Positions 23,985 to 32,462 are shown, counted from the stretch's first letter. The stretch is 48,677 nt of DNA from Bacteroidia bacterium (GCA_030429455.1 JAUIFC010000007.1:1-48677); one strand, 5' to 3'. Numbers and translations are program-made. Notes: generated from the sequence alone by a model not told the origin.

Positions 23985-26222
23985 TTATTTTTTTACTAAA
24001 CCTGCTCTTTTTAACAGGGCTTCTGGGTTCGGTTCTTTTCCTCTAAATCTTTTGTAAAGCGTCATAGGATCTTCGGAGCCACCTTTGGAGAGGACATGTG
24101 TTTTGAAAGCTTGGGCAACCTCTTTGTTAAAAATTCCATGTTCTTTAAAAGCTTCAAAAGCATCTGCGTCAAGAACTTCTGCCCATTTATAGGAATAGTA
24201 GCCTGATGAATAACCACCTTGAAAAATATGAGAAAATGCTGTACTCATGCAGTTTTCTTCTACATCTTCCATTAATGCAGTTTTTTGAAAAGCTTCTTTC
24301 TCAAAGGATTTAATACTTTTTATGTTTTCTAGTTGAGCGGTATGCCAAGCCATATCTAGAAATCCAAAACTTAATTGTCTTAAGGTTTGCATGCCTTCAT
24401 TGAAATTGGCTGCGACTTTGATTTGTTCAATATAATCTTGAGGTATCGATTCTCCTGTTTGATAGTGTTTTGCAAAACCATCTAAGGCTTCTTTTTCAAA
24501 GCACCAATTTTCTAGTATTTGGCTTGGTAATTCCACAAAATCCCAATAGACTGAAGTGCCTGAGAGCGAACGATAGGTCGTGTCTGCTAAAATTCCATGA
24601 AGCGCATGACCAAACTCGTGAAAGAGCGTTGTAACCTCATTGAAGGTTAATAAGGCCGGTGCATCTTTACCGGGTTTGGAAAAATTGCAAACTATAGATA
24701 TTTGTGGTCTTTCATTAGAATCTTTGGTTTTAAATTGACTTTTGTAACTGGTCATCCATGCACCACCTCGTTTGCCTTCTCGAGGATGAAAATCTGCATA
24801 AAATGTAGCTTGGAAATTGCCCTGTTCATCAAAAATCTCGTAGGTCATGACATCCTCATGATACACGTCTATTTGGTTATTTTCTTTGAATGTTAAACCA
24901 AATAAGCGGTGAGCTACTTCAAAAACGCCTTCAATAACTTGGTTTAGAGGAAAATAAGGCTTTAAAATATTGTCATCAAGATTAAACTTCTTTTGTTTTA
25001 GTTTTTCAGTGTAATAAGCCAAATCCCATTTTTGAAGATCTTCCAAGCCATCGGTATCTTTTGCAAAAGCCTTGAGCTCTTCTAACTCTTTTTCAGCAAA
25101 AGGTTTCGCTTTCTCCAATAATTCTTCCAGAAACTTGATGACATTTTTAGGATGTTTTGCCATTCGTTCTTCAAGTGTGTAATGCGAATGTGTTTGATAT
25201 CCCAATAGTTTAGCTCGTTTATCTCTAAGGCTTACAATAGATTTAATGATGTCCTCGTTGTTATTTTCGTTTTTTTGAAATCCTCTTTTGCCAAAGGCTA
25301 AAGCCAATTCTTTCCTCAAATTTCTGTTCTGGCAAAACTTCATAAATGGGATATAGCTTGGATATTGAAGCGTGAATATGAACCCTTTTTTGTCATTGTG
25401 TTTGGCAAGCATTGCCGCTTCTTCCAGTTGTTGTTCAGGTATTCCGCTTAAGTCGCTTTTATCTTCGACATGCAGTTGATAGGCATTTGTTTCGGCAAGA
25501 ACGTGTTGTCCAAATTTTAATGAAAGCGTAGATAATTCGCTATCAATTTCTCTAAGAGATTTCTGTTCTTCATCCGTTAGAAGAGCTCCGTTTCGTACAA
25601 AACTTTTATAATGCTTGTCTATAAGAGAGAGTTGCTCAGGTGAATATGCAAAAGAGCCAGGATTGAGCGAAAAGCTTTTCGGATCCAAACCAAATGTAGC
25701 AGGATTGAGCGATAGAAGTAATGGATCTAAGCTAAGATTTTGTGGGTTTAGTCCAATGACTGCGGGGTTGAGGCTAAAATTTGAAGGATTTAAACTTATC
25801 AGGTTTGGATCGAGACCAAAGGCTGAAGGGTCTAAACCAAATTGCTCTGGTTTAAAGCTAAGTTTTTCTTTTAAATCGTAGACCTTTTTTACATTTTCAA
25901 AAAGAGCTTTGTTGGTCATGATGTCATTTTGAAAGTTGCTTAACAATGGTGAAACTTCTTGTGCAAGGCTTTGGATGTCTTCGTTGGTCTCTGCAGAATT
26001 AAGATTAAATAGTATTTGTGTAATACGCTCCAATTGATAGCCCGCTTGTTCCAAAGCTTCTATCGTGTTACTAAAGTTTGGACTGTCTTCTTTTGTGATA
26101 CTGTCAATTTCAGCTTTAGCTAAATTTATGGCTTGATGGATGGCTGGTTTAAAATGCTCAACTTTAATCAATGAAAATTGAGGTAGATCAAATTTCTGCA
26201 AAAGTGGATTAGTATTACTCAT
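23985..26222 (-). CDS. M3-family oligopeptidase (Dcp/OpdA type) with heptad-repeat insert
   Basis: 745 residues. Zinc metallopeptidase with HEFGH (535-539) and third ligand E564 in DFVELPSQ; cleaves short peptides, usually in the cytoplasm. Other family marks are ADFHPREGKRGGAW (476-489) and the C-terminal SYKWAEVLDAD. No signal peptide. The protein is about 70 residues longer than usual because residues 121-197 are replaced by about eleven in-phase 7-residue units such as FGLDPSA, FSLNPAV and FGLDPKS. After the insert the normal family sequence resumes (IDKHYKSFVRNGALL). The gene lies 4 bp behind the CarboxypepD_reg gene and 6 bp before the nitrilase. The catalytic domain looks intact. Confidence 0.95.
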   Translation of the reverse strand: MSNTNPLLQKFDLPQFSLIKVEHFKPAIHQAINLAKAEIDSITKEDSPNFSNTIEALEQAGYQLERITQILFNLNSAETNEDIQSLAQEVSPLLSNFQNDIMTNKALFENVKKVYDLKEKLSFKPEQFGLDPSAFGLDPNLISLNPSNFSLNPAVIGLNPQNLSLDPLLLSLNPATFGLDPKSFSLNPGSFAYSPEQLSLIDKHYKSFVRNGALLTDEEQKSLREIDSELSTLSLKFGQHVLAETNAYQLHVEDKSDLSGIPEQQLEEAAMLAKHNDKKGFIFTLQYPSYIPFMKFCQNRNLRKELALAFGKRGFQKNENNNEDIIKSIVSLRDKRAKLLGYQTHSHYTLEERMAKHPKNVIKFLEELLEKAKPFAEKELEELKAFAKDTDGLEDLQKWDLAYYTEKLKQKKFNLDDNILKPYFPLNQVIEGVFEVAHRLFGLTFKENNQIDVYHEDVMTYEIFDEQGNFQATFYADFHPREGKRGGAWMTSYKSQFKTKDSNERPQISIVCNFSKPGKDAPALLTFNEVTTLFHEFGHALHGILADTTYRSLSGTSVYWDFVELPSQILENWCFEKEALDGFAKHYQTGESIPQDYIEQIKVAANFNEGMQTLRQLSFGFLDMAWHTAQLENIKSIKSFEKEAFQKTALMEDVEENCMSTAFSHIFQGGYSSGYYSYKWAEVLDADAFEAFKEHGIFNKEVAQAFKTHVLSKGGSEDPMTLYKRFRGKEPNPEALLKRAGLVKK
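25632..25862 (-). repeat. In-frame 21-bp tandem repeat (7-residue units, about 11 copies)
   Basis: On the minus strand the repeat encodes units of pattern [F/I/L]-[G/S]-L-[D/N]-P-x-x. On the plus strand successive 21-bp units begin GGATTGAGC, GGATCCAAA, GGATTGAGC, GGATCTAAG, GGGTTTAGT, GGGTTGAGG and so on. All copies are in phase with no indels but have diverged at the DNA level, so the array is old. First unit LSFKPEQ and last unit FAYSPEQ resemble each other and the family's normal x-PEQ segment, which suggests that the array grew from this sequence. Confidence 0.93.
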
Positions 26223-26226
26223 AATT

Positions 26227-27699
26227 CTATTTGTATTCTTTTATTTCTTTTGTGGCTTGGATGACATCATATTCTTCCCAAATCAAAGGGTCGTATCGAT
26301 CTATTTTTTCTAAAAATATGTAATCTTCTACACTAAAACCAAACTCTTTATCTGGATTTATTTCAGAAGTATCCAGGACTACATATTCCTCTTCAGATAA
26401 GGAATTGCTTTCAACCAATAACGATAATTTGAATTTAATGCGTTCATCTCTATTGTCATTATTTTCTTTAAAAACAAAACTTCTAGAAAAATATATATAA
26501 TTGTAAGCACTGGATTTGTAGATATAAGGATAATACTTTCCTTCTTCATTTTTTCTAAACAGATATTGAAATTTAGTGTTATCCACTCTAAATTTGAAAC
26601 CTAATAAAAATTTCAGGTTTATGCCTGCTTCTTTTTCGCCATCTAGGAGTTCGTAATCCAACTTTAATAGCCCAAAGTCTTCTGCATTTACATAGGCGAT
26701 TCCAGAATATTTTGCAGAGCCTTTTAAAGGTTTAAAACTGATGACATAAACAATTTCTCCATTAAAGAAACTTGTGTTTTCCAGTGTAAACTCATATTTC
26801 TTGCTGTTTTCAAAAAAATGTAAACCTGCCAGGTCTTGAGATTTGCCAATGATTGACGCGTACGAATAGGTGTAAAATCTGTTTTTTAGCGTATCTTTTT
26901 TCTCATCATCTTTTTCGTCTGTGATAAAATCTTTTGTACTCAGTGAATCTTGTAAAGGGATAATTCCTGTTCGCACTTTGAATGATGTTTTTGTGTCTAA
27001 AACATCGAAGAGTTCTTTAAAAACATCATTTTGAATTTTTTCCATGGAAGTATCTTCTTCTTCATTGATAAGAAGTGTAGATTTTATCCTATCGATACCA
27101 ACAGAATCTTTAAGGTAATAAGCGTTATACAATTCGTCCCTAAAACTCGAGGAATTTTTGCCTTGAATTCTTGTAAAATAGTCTTCAACTTTTTGATTGA
27201 ATTGTTTTCGTTTGGATTTGGTCATAAACGACGACCTGTCAAGTTCGATTGAAGTTTTTTCAGGTCTGTAGGTTTCTTTTCGTCTTGAGAATATTTTTAA
27301 CTTACTAGTATTGATAGTATGATTGGACTCTAAATTTTCTTTTAGTTTTTCAATTATCTGCTTTGCAGACAAATTGTCGTTAGAGACGACCACTTCATCA
27401 AGCATTTCTTGTTGAACGTTTAAGAAAATAGTGTCTGTTTTTTGAGCAGTTTCTACTGTAATGGATTGTTCTTGATACCCTAAGCTAGCAATGTAGATGG
27501 AATCTGAACGTTTCAAATTCGTAATATTGAGTTTAAAAATACCTTCTTGGTTTGTAATAGCGCCTTTGTTCGTATCCGTATAAATACTGGCAAAAACTAC
27601 TGGCAGATTATTTTCTTTATCGTAAACTACTTTTTCTATATATTGGCTATGAGCAATATAGCTTATAAATAAAAAAAATATAATATTTCCTTTTAGCAT
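26227..27699 (-). CDS. Exported CarboxypepD_reg-like domain protein
   Basis: 490 residues. A signal peptide (hydrophobic about 5-17, cleavage near AHSQ) is followed by a carboxypeptidase-regulatory-like beta-sandwich (about 20-105: IEKVVYDKENNLPVVFASI, GAITNQEGIFKLNI, IASLGYQEQSI), as found at the N-terminus of SusC proteins, then MLDEVVVS. The remaining 380 residues have no TonB-dependent receptor features; they contain alternating strands (TFTL-, YVISFKP-like) that could form a beta-rich domain. Probably periplasmic or outer-membrane associated. First gene of a three-gene reverse operon with the M3 peptidase and nitrilase, with a plausible promoter at 27724-27751. Function unknown. Confidence 0.8.
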   Translation of the reverse strand: MLKGNIIFFLFISYIAHSQYIEKVVYDKENNLPVVFASIYTDTNKGAITNQEGIFKLNITNLKRSDSIYIASLGYQEQSITVETAQKTDTIFLNVQQEMLDEVVVSNDNLSAKQIIEKLKENLESNHTINTSKLKIFSRRKETYRPEKTSIELDRSSFMTKSKRKQFNQKVEDYFTRIQGKNSSSFRDELYNAYYLKDSVGIDRIKSTLLINEEEDTSMEKIQNDVFKELFDVLDTKTSFKVRTGIIPLQDSLSTKDFITDEKDDEKKDTLKNRFYTYSYASIIGKSQDLAGLHFFENSKKYEFTLENTSFFNGEIVYVISFKPLKGSAKYSGIAYVNAEDFGLLKLDYELLDGEKEAGINLKFLLGFKFRVDNTKFQYLFRKNEEGKYYPYIYKSSAYNYIYFSRSFVFKENNDNRDERIKFKLSLLVESNSLSEEEYVVLDTSEINPDKEFGFSVEDYIFLEKIDRYDPLIWEEYDVIQATKEIKEYK

Positions 27700-27723
27700 T
27701 TATTTTTGACCTTTAGTGAAAGA

Positions 27724-27751
27724 CAAATTTAATTTATAAAGTTAGAGCAAA
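27724..27751 (-). promoter_or_regulatory. Promoter of the CarboxypepD_reg-M3-nitrilase operon
   Basis: On the minus strand, TTTG (27751-27748) lies 16 bp before TAAATTTG (27731-27724), which lies 24 bp upstream of the ATG at 27699. This is a plausible Bacteroidota -33/-7 pair, divergent from the promoter at 27791. Confidence 0.55.
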
Positions 27752-27790
27752 ACGTATATTAATCTAAAGTTAATAAAATTATAATCGAAC

Positions 27791-27822
27791 TTTGCGGTTT
27801 CTCTTAAAATAGTCTATATTTG
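27791..27822 (+). promoter_or_regulatory. Promoter of the small secreted protein gene
   Basis: TTTG (27791-27794), a 20-bp spacer and TATATTTG (27815-27822), followed 21 bp later by the ATG at 27844. This is one of the best consensus -33/-7 pairs in the window. Confidence 0.7.
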
Positions 27823-27843
27823 GCAAACTTAATTCAATAAAAC

Positions 27844-28182
27844 ATGAAATATTTATACATTTTATTATTCTTTGTGTTTTCGACCATTGGTGTTTCTGCA
27901 CAAAGTTTTGCTGAAGAATTAAATGACTCCGCAAAGGTTTTAGCAGAAATGATAAGTACCGAGTTAAATATTGATGATACTCAACAGCTTTATTTGCAAA
28001 GAGCTATTTATTCAACAAAATTGTCTGAAAAAAGAGCTAACGATCAGTTTTCGAGCAATCCTGAAATGTTAGAATCTTCTACTATAAAAATACAAGAGGC
28101 ATTTGATAAAATGCTTGAGCTTAAATTTGATGCAAATCAGATAACAGCTATTAAAGGTCTTATATCTGCGGAGGCGGAGTAA
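27844..28182 (+). CDS. Small secreted helical protein of unknown function
   Basis: 112 residues with a clear signal peptide (about 1-19, cleavage at VSAQ). The mature part, about 90 residues, is predicted helical and charged (AEMISTELNIDDTQQLYLQRAI, split by a short turn, then IQEAFDKMLELKFDANQ). The pattern of helices with x-L-x-L-x-x-x-Q resembles small periplasmic chaperone-like proteins (Spy/CpxP-like in size and helicity), but I cannot assign a family. Single-gene unit: a consensus promoter upstream and a strong terminator 26 bp downstream suggest strong independent expression. Confidence 0.82.
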   Translation: MKYLYILLFFVFSTIGVSAQSFAEELNDSAKVLAEMISTELNIDDTQQLYLQRAIYSTKLSEKRANDQFSSNPEMLESSTIKIQEAFDKMLELKFDANQITAIKGLISAEAE

Positions 28183-28207
28183 GTTAGGTTAGTTTTTCAT
28201 AATAAGG

Positions 28208-28236
28208 ACTTACCCCATTCGGGGTAAGTTTTTTTT
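28208..28236 (+). terminator. Strong rho-independent terminator
   Basis: ACTTACCCC (28208-28216), loop ATTC, GGGGTAAGT (28221-28229), then a run of eight T. Terminates the small secreted protein gene and touches the 3' end of the convergent fructosamine kinase gene. Confidence 0.93.
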
Positions 28237-29083
28237 ATGTGGTATAGGCATTAATAATCTCTTGTGCAGAGTTGTAATAATGTCCACCAAACAAATTGAC
28301 ATGTACAAGAATGTAGTACAACTGCCAAAGCTTTATCCTCTCTTTCCAACCCGATTTTAAGGGGAATATTTCGTTATAAATGGCGATGATATCATGTGGA
28401 AAACCACCAAATAATTGCATCATGGCAATGTCCATTTCCCTTGGTGCATAGGCAATTGCGGGGTCTATAAGACACACTCTATTTTCGGAAGTTGTGAGAT
28501 AATTGCCTGCCCATAAATCGCCATGAATTAAGGATGGTTTTTCATTGGGCACAATATCTTTTACTACACTGTACAGCTTATTAATAGTTTTAAATCGATA
28601 GCCTTTTGCTTCTGCCAGTTTTATTTGTGGCTCTAATCTAAGATGGATATAAAAAGAACTTGCATCTGGATATGTTTGGGTGTTTTTTTGAGGTAAACTT
28701 CCGATGTAGTTATCAAAGTTTAAACCAAATTTTGGAGCGCTATGTTTATGAAGTTTTGCTAAAGAAATAGCAAATTCGTTTGAAAAATGTTTAAGACTTA
28801 CAGGCTCTATAAATTCCAATATCAAATATTTAAAGGCTTTGTATTCGCCTTGTGCAATGACCTCAGGAATTATAAAACTATCAGATTTTGATAGTATCTC
28901 TAAAGATTTTGCTTCGATCAAAAACATGTCTGGATAAGGATGAAGCGAATTTAGCTTTAGCACATAAGTGGAATTGTAAGAAACAATTTTGTACACCTCA
29001 TTGATGTCTCCTCCTGCCAAACGCTCTGCATTTTGAACCGGAATTTCATGTAAGTTGCATATTGTTCTTAATATTTCTATCAC
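28235..29083 (-). CDS. Fructosamine kinase family protein
   Basis: 282 residues. Protein-kinase-like fold of the FN3K/APH superfamily: Gly-rich loop LAGGDINEVYKI (22-33), Lys in VLKLN (41-45), catalytic loop IHGDLWAGN (186-194, D189 and N194) and metal-binding D207 in LIDPA. HGDLWxGN is the hallmark of fructosamine kinases, which phosphorylate ketoamine-glycated amino groups so that they fall off (deglycation). Cytoplasmic. Start overlaps the end of folA by 4 bp, so the pair forms an operon. Substrate (protein or small-molecule ketoamine) is not readable. Confidence 0.92.
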   Translation of the reverse strand: MIEILRTICNLHEIPVQNAERLAGGDINEVYKIVSYNSTYVLKLNSLHPYPDMFLIEAKSLEILSKSDSFIIPEVIAQGEYKAFKYLILEFIEPVSLKHFSNEFAISLAKLHKHSAPKFGLNFDNYIGSLPQKNTQTYPDASSFYIHLRLEPQIKLAEAKGYRFKTINKLYSVVKDIVPNEKPSLIHGDLWAGNYLTTSENRVCLIDPAIAYAPREMDIAMMQLFGGFPHDIIAIYNEIFPLKSGWKERIKLWQLYYILVHVNLFGGHYYNSAQEIINAYTT

Positions 29084-29574
29084 TTTTCTTGTTTTCTTCT
29101 ATAGGTTTCGAATGTGTATTTGTATCTATGTTTTTCGTCTGTCTCGTGTGCTTCTTGGAAACAGATTTCCCATTCATCTAAATTAATTTCTGGAAAAAAA
29201 GTATCCGCATCAAAGGTGCCATAAACTCGGGTTAATTCGATTTCGTCGATGTATGGCATAAATTGTTTATAGATTTCACCGCCACCAATAACATAGGCTT
29301 TTTCTTGTTCTTTTACGATCTTGATCGCTTCTTGAATACTTGAAACCACGATACAATTTTTAGCTGTGTAGTCTTTCTGATTAGTGATTATAATATGAAC
29401 TCTATTAGGCAAAAGCTTCGGAAAAGACTCGAAAGTCTTTCTACCCATGATAATATGGTGATGACTGGTAAGTGTTTTGAACCTTTTGAAATCTATTGGT
29501 AAATGCCATAAGAGGTCATTGTCTTTTCCAAGTTCATTTCGCATTCCTGCGGCGGCTATCGAGATAAGTTTCAA
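29080..29574 (-). CDS. folA: Dihydrofolate reductase
   Basis: 164 residues. Reduces dihydrofolate to tetrahydrofolate with NADPH. Seen: N-terminal strand ISIAAAG, LLWHLPIDFKRFK (21-33, with catalytic acid D28), IIMGRKTFESFP (41-52) and the NADPH-binding YVIGGGEIYKQF (94-105). The first loop reads GMRNELGKDNDLLWHLP rather than the more usual N-x-x-I-G-x-x-G/N, a mild variation. The downstream fructosamine kinase gene overlaps by 4 bp. No clear TAnnTTTG is found upstream. Confidence 0.96.
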   Translation of the reverse strand: MKLISIAAAGMRNELGKDNDLLWHLPIDFKRFKTLTSHHHIIMGRKTFESFPKLLPNRVHIIITNQKDYTAKNCIVVSSIQEAIKIVKEQEKAYVIGGGEIYKQFMPYIDEIELTRVYGTFDADTFFPEINLDEWEICFQEAHETDEKHRYKYTFETYRRKQEK

Positions 29575-29758
29575 TTGTATTTAGTTTAATTTTTATTCTT
29601 CAGTTTTCCGTGGAAATATTTCACCTTTAGAATATACGAATAAGTTTCTTCTTTTGACGGATTCTTCTATTGGTATTTTTAAATAAATCTTTTTGATCTA
29701 TGTCTATATTATCAAAAGGCATGTATTAATTTTATAATTCAAAATTAAGTTAAAACAT

Positions 29759-30835
29759 ATGAATATAAAATCATATTTCCCAATAACTGCAAATACCACT
29801 TATCTTGACACTGCGGCATTTGGTTTAATTTCAAAAAATGTTTACGAGTCTAAATTAAACGACACCCATGCTCAATATAATGAAACATTTAGCTATTTGC
29901 AAGATGAAATCAAAATTTTAAAAGACACGAAGTTATTAGTTTCCAAAATATTCAATGTTCATTTAAACAATATTGCCATTGCACCGAACTTCTCTTTGGC
30001 ATTCAACATTATTCTAGATGGCCTAGACAATAAGTTAAGTGTTTTAATGCTTGAAAATGATTATCCATCCATTGTTTTACCGATTAAGAACAGAAAATTC
30101 AATCATCACCTTCTACCTATTTCCGCAGATATTGAAGATCGAATTTACGATTATGTAAAGAATAATCGTCCAGGTATTTTTGTTTTGAGCATTACTCAGT
30201 TTTTAAATGGTCTTCATATTAAGCCTTCTTTTTTAGCAAAACTTAAGTCAGATTTTCCACAACTCTTAATTCTAGCCGATGCCACGCAATATTTAGGAGT
30301 TGAAGATTTTGACTTCAAAAAATCCAAAATAGACCTAATGATTTCAAGTTGCTACAAATGGTTAAATGCCGGTTTTGGAAGTGCGCTCGTTTTTGCTTCC
30401 GACCAACTCAAGGACCAATTGAAATCTAAGTTTGTTGGCACAAACAGTTTAATTGACAAAACAAAAATGGATTTAAAACCTATGGGATTTCTGGAGCCTG
30501 GACATTACGAGATAAACAGCATAAAGTCCTTGCAAACAGCACTTAATCTGCATTATAATTTGATAGGAATCGATTATATCGCCAAACACCTTGATGAGCT
30601 TAGTACCACAGCATTCGAGATTTTTCAATCTGAAAAACTTCTAGACAATGTCGTAAAACATCGAAATAGTCATTCCAGTATTTTTAATTTAAATATCAAT
30701 CAAGATGACCTGAAAAACTTTAATGACGAAAAAATATACTTATCCATAAGAGGAAACGGAATAAGATTGAGCCTTCATTATTACAATACTCAAGAAGATT
30801 TGGAACATTTTATGAATGTTTTTAAGAGCATTTGA
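29759..30835 (+). CDS. Class V aminotransferase family PLP enzyme
   Basis: 358 residues. Fold-type I PLP enzyme of the cysteine desulfurase/class V group. The segment LADATQYLGV (172-181) has the PLP-ring Asp D174 and Q177, and K200 in SSCYKWLNAGFG is the Schiff-base lysine. The N-terminal YLDTAAFGLISKNV is typical of this class. There is no Cys-containing active loop near the C-terminus as in IscS/SufS, so sulfur transfer is unlikely. It may be an isopenicillin-epimerase-like or kynureninase-like enzyme. A single gene, flanked by 184 bp and 190 bp of non-coding DNA. Confidence 0.88.
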   Translation: MNIKSYFPITANTTYLDTAAFGLISKNVYESKLNDTHAQYNETFSYLQDEIKILKDTKLLVSKIFNVHLNNIAIAPNFSLAFNIILDGLDNKLSVLMLENDYPSIVLPIKNRKFNHHLLPISADIEDRIYDYVKNNRPGIFVLSITQFLNGLHIKPSFLAKLKSDFPQLLILADATQYLGVEDFDFKKSKIDLMISSCYKWLNAGFGSALVFASDQLKDQLKSKFVGTNSLIDKTKMDLKPMGFLEPGHYEINSIKSLQTALNLHYNLIGIDYIAKHLDELSTTAFEIFQSEKLLDNVVKHRNSHSSIFNLNINQDDLKNFNDEKIYLSIRGNGIRLSLHYYNTQEDLEHFMNVFKSI

Positions 30836-30980
30836 CCTGATTTGTTGAATTTTCACCATATTTTTTTTAGAAAAAAACTATTAAATTGAAATCAGACAAC
30901 GTTTTCGTATTACAATATTTCAAAAATTTTTAAAATTAATAAGATATAATCATAAAAATGAATTCACTTTTTGTAACTAA

Positions 30981-31010
30981 TTGAATGTTAGTGGATTTAT
31001 TTTAATTTTG
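30981..31010 (+). promoter_or_regulatory. Promoter of the CBM48 protein gene
   Basis: TTG (30981-30983), a 19-bp spacer and TAATTTTG (31003-31010), 15 bp before the ATG at 31026. Good match to the Bacteroidota -33/-7 consensus with a short leader. Confidence 0.65.
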
Positions 31011-31025
31011 TAAAAAAATTTTATT

Positions 31026-31322
31026 ATGGCAATTAAAAAACAATTTTTAAAATCAAAGCCAGTTTGTAAAGTCACATTTACTGTTGAAGCAACAGATGCA
31101 GAGAACGTTTTTGTATGTGGAGATTTTAATAACTGGGACGAGAGCAAGCACGAATTAAAAAAGCTTAAAAACGGAAACTTTAAAGGTACTATCGATTTAG
31201 ATAAAGATAATACTTATGAATTTAAGTACCTAGTAGACGGTAATTGGATTAACGAAGAGCAGGCAGATAGCTTTAAGTGGAATGAGTTTGCTGCGGCAGA
31301 AAATAGTGTATTAGAAGTATAA
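31026..31322 (+). CDS. Stand-alone CBM48/AMPK-beta-like glycogen-binding domain protein
   Basis: 98 residues, one domain only. VFVCGDFNNWDES (from about residue 28) and YEFKYLVDGNW (63-73) are the two hallmark segments of the isoamylase N-terminal / AMPK-beta CBM48 fold, including the Trp residues that stack on alpha-glucans. No signal peptide, so probably cytoplasmic. Such free-standing domains occur in Flavobacteriia without an assigned function; binding of glycogen is inference. It has its own promoter and a strong terminator, so it is an independent and probably highly expressed transcript. Confidence 0.9.
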   Translation: MAIKKQFLKSKPVCKVTFTVEATDAENVFVCGDFNNWDESKHELKKLKNGNFKGTIDLDKDNTYEFKYLVDGNWINEEQADSFKWNEFAAAENSVLEV

Positions 31323-31638
31323 CTGACCTAATTACTTTTATTTTACAACCTGCCTCACTTTTTTAGTGAGGTTTTTTTTTGGCTTATTTTAAAATTTGAA
31401 TTTTCCTTAAAACCTCAGATAGTCATGCCATTGGAGGTGATTTTTTTTATGATAACAGCCAAAGTTTTTATCTAAAAATAAATACCTAAGTATTCTTTTC
31501 ATAAGTAACAGCGTGAAAATTTAATTTTTTCAATTGAAGTCAAAACAGCTAAAAGAAATTTTAATCAAAATAAATTCTTTATAAAGGTGTTTTCAATAGT
31601 TAACAATCCTGTAATTTTGATGTTTTAATTCAATTCTT
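31323..31638 (+). other. Non-coding stretch between CBM48 and Cof genes
   Basis: 316 bp. It holds the CBM48 terminator (31353-31380) and a candidate -7 element TAATTTTG (31612-31619) 19 bp before the ATG of the Cof phosphatase. I see no other structure and no small reading frame with a recognisable start. Confidence 0.5.
31353..31380 (+). terminator. Strong rho-independent terminator after the CBM48 gene
   Basis: CCTCACT (31353-31359), loop of five T, AGTGAGG (31365-31371), then nine T. Confidence 0.93.
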
Positions 31639-32442
31639 ATGAATCTTTCTTCGGTTAAGCTTATTGTTTTTGATATGGACGGCACACTGCTTAATGACCA
31701 ACATAAAGCCAGTGAGCGATTTTTTAAACAATATAAGTTGTTAAAAGACAAAGGAATACACTTTGCCGCAGCAAGTGGAAGGCAACACCAAAGCATTAGA
31801 CATGCTCTAGAGCCAATAAAAGACGAAATAAATATTATTGGAGAGAATGGCGGAGTATTACAATATAATAAACAAACCTCTACCATGTTAAAACTTGATG
31901 ATCAAATTATCAAGCAATCCTTGGATATCATACGACGCCTAGAAGACGCTTACATCGTACTATGTGGAAGAAAATCTGCATATGTTGAACACTCAAAGCC
32001 AGAGTTTTTAAGCACCATTAGGAACTATTACCAGGAAGTGAAGCAAGTAGAAGATTTAAAAACCATAGCAGATGACGATATTCTGAAAATAGCGGTTTAT
32101 CATTTTGTGTCCTCAGAGCAATATGTCTTACCTTATGTTCAAGAACTGCAAGGTTTGGTTAAATATATTGTATCTGCTCAGAATTGGTTAGATATCTCTC
32201 CAATGGCCTCAAATAAAGGATATGCGTTGAAAATTCTTCAAAACAAACTAGGAATCTCACAAGAGGAAACCATGGTTTTTGGCGATTACAACAACGATTT
32301 GGAAATGCTACAACTTGGAGATCATAGCTTTGCCATGCAAAATGCTCATCCAGAGGTGAAAAAAATAGCCAAATACACCACAAAATCAAATAATGAAGAA
32401 GGTGTAGAACATGTGTTAGACATGCTGATAGCCACACTATAG
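31639..32442 (+). CDS. Cof-type HAD phosphatase
   Basis: 267 residues. HAD superfamily class IIB (Cof): motif I VFDMDGTLL (10-18, D12/D14), ASGR-like motif AAASGRQH (44-51, motif II Ser), motif III Lys in the MASNKGYAL segment (about 190-198), and motif IV GDYNNDLEML (about 215-224). Family members dephosphorylate sugar phosphates, FMN or pyridoxal phosphate; the actual substrate cannot be read. Cytoplasmic. A candidate promoter lies at 31612. The LRR gene follows 20 bp after its stop. Confidence 0.93.
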   Translation: MNLSSVKLIVFDMDGTLLNDQHKASERFFKQYKLLKDKGIHFAAASGRQHQSIRHALEPIKDEINIIGENGGVLQYNKQTSTMLKLDDQIIKQSLDIIRRLEDAYIVLCGRKSAYVEHSKPEFLSTIRNYYQEVKQVEDLKTIADDDILKIAVYHFVSSEQYVLPYVQELQGLVKYIVSAQNWLDISPMASNKGYALKILQNKLGISQEETMVFGDYNNDLEMLQLGDHSFAMQNAHPEVKKIAKYTTKSNNEEGVEHVLDMLIATL

Positions 32443-32462
32443 CATTGCTTTTTTGTTTTAAA

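Noticed and set aside
25632-25862. Repeats considered as a CRISPR array
   Set aside because: The units are 21 bp with no spacers, are in frame in a conserved gene and encode a regular protein pattern.
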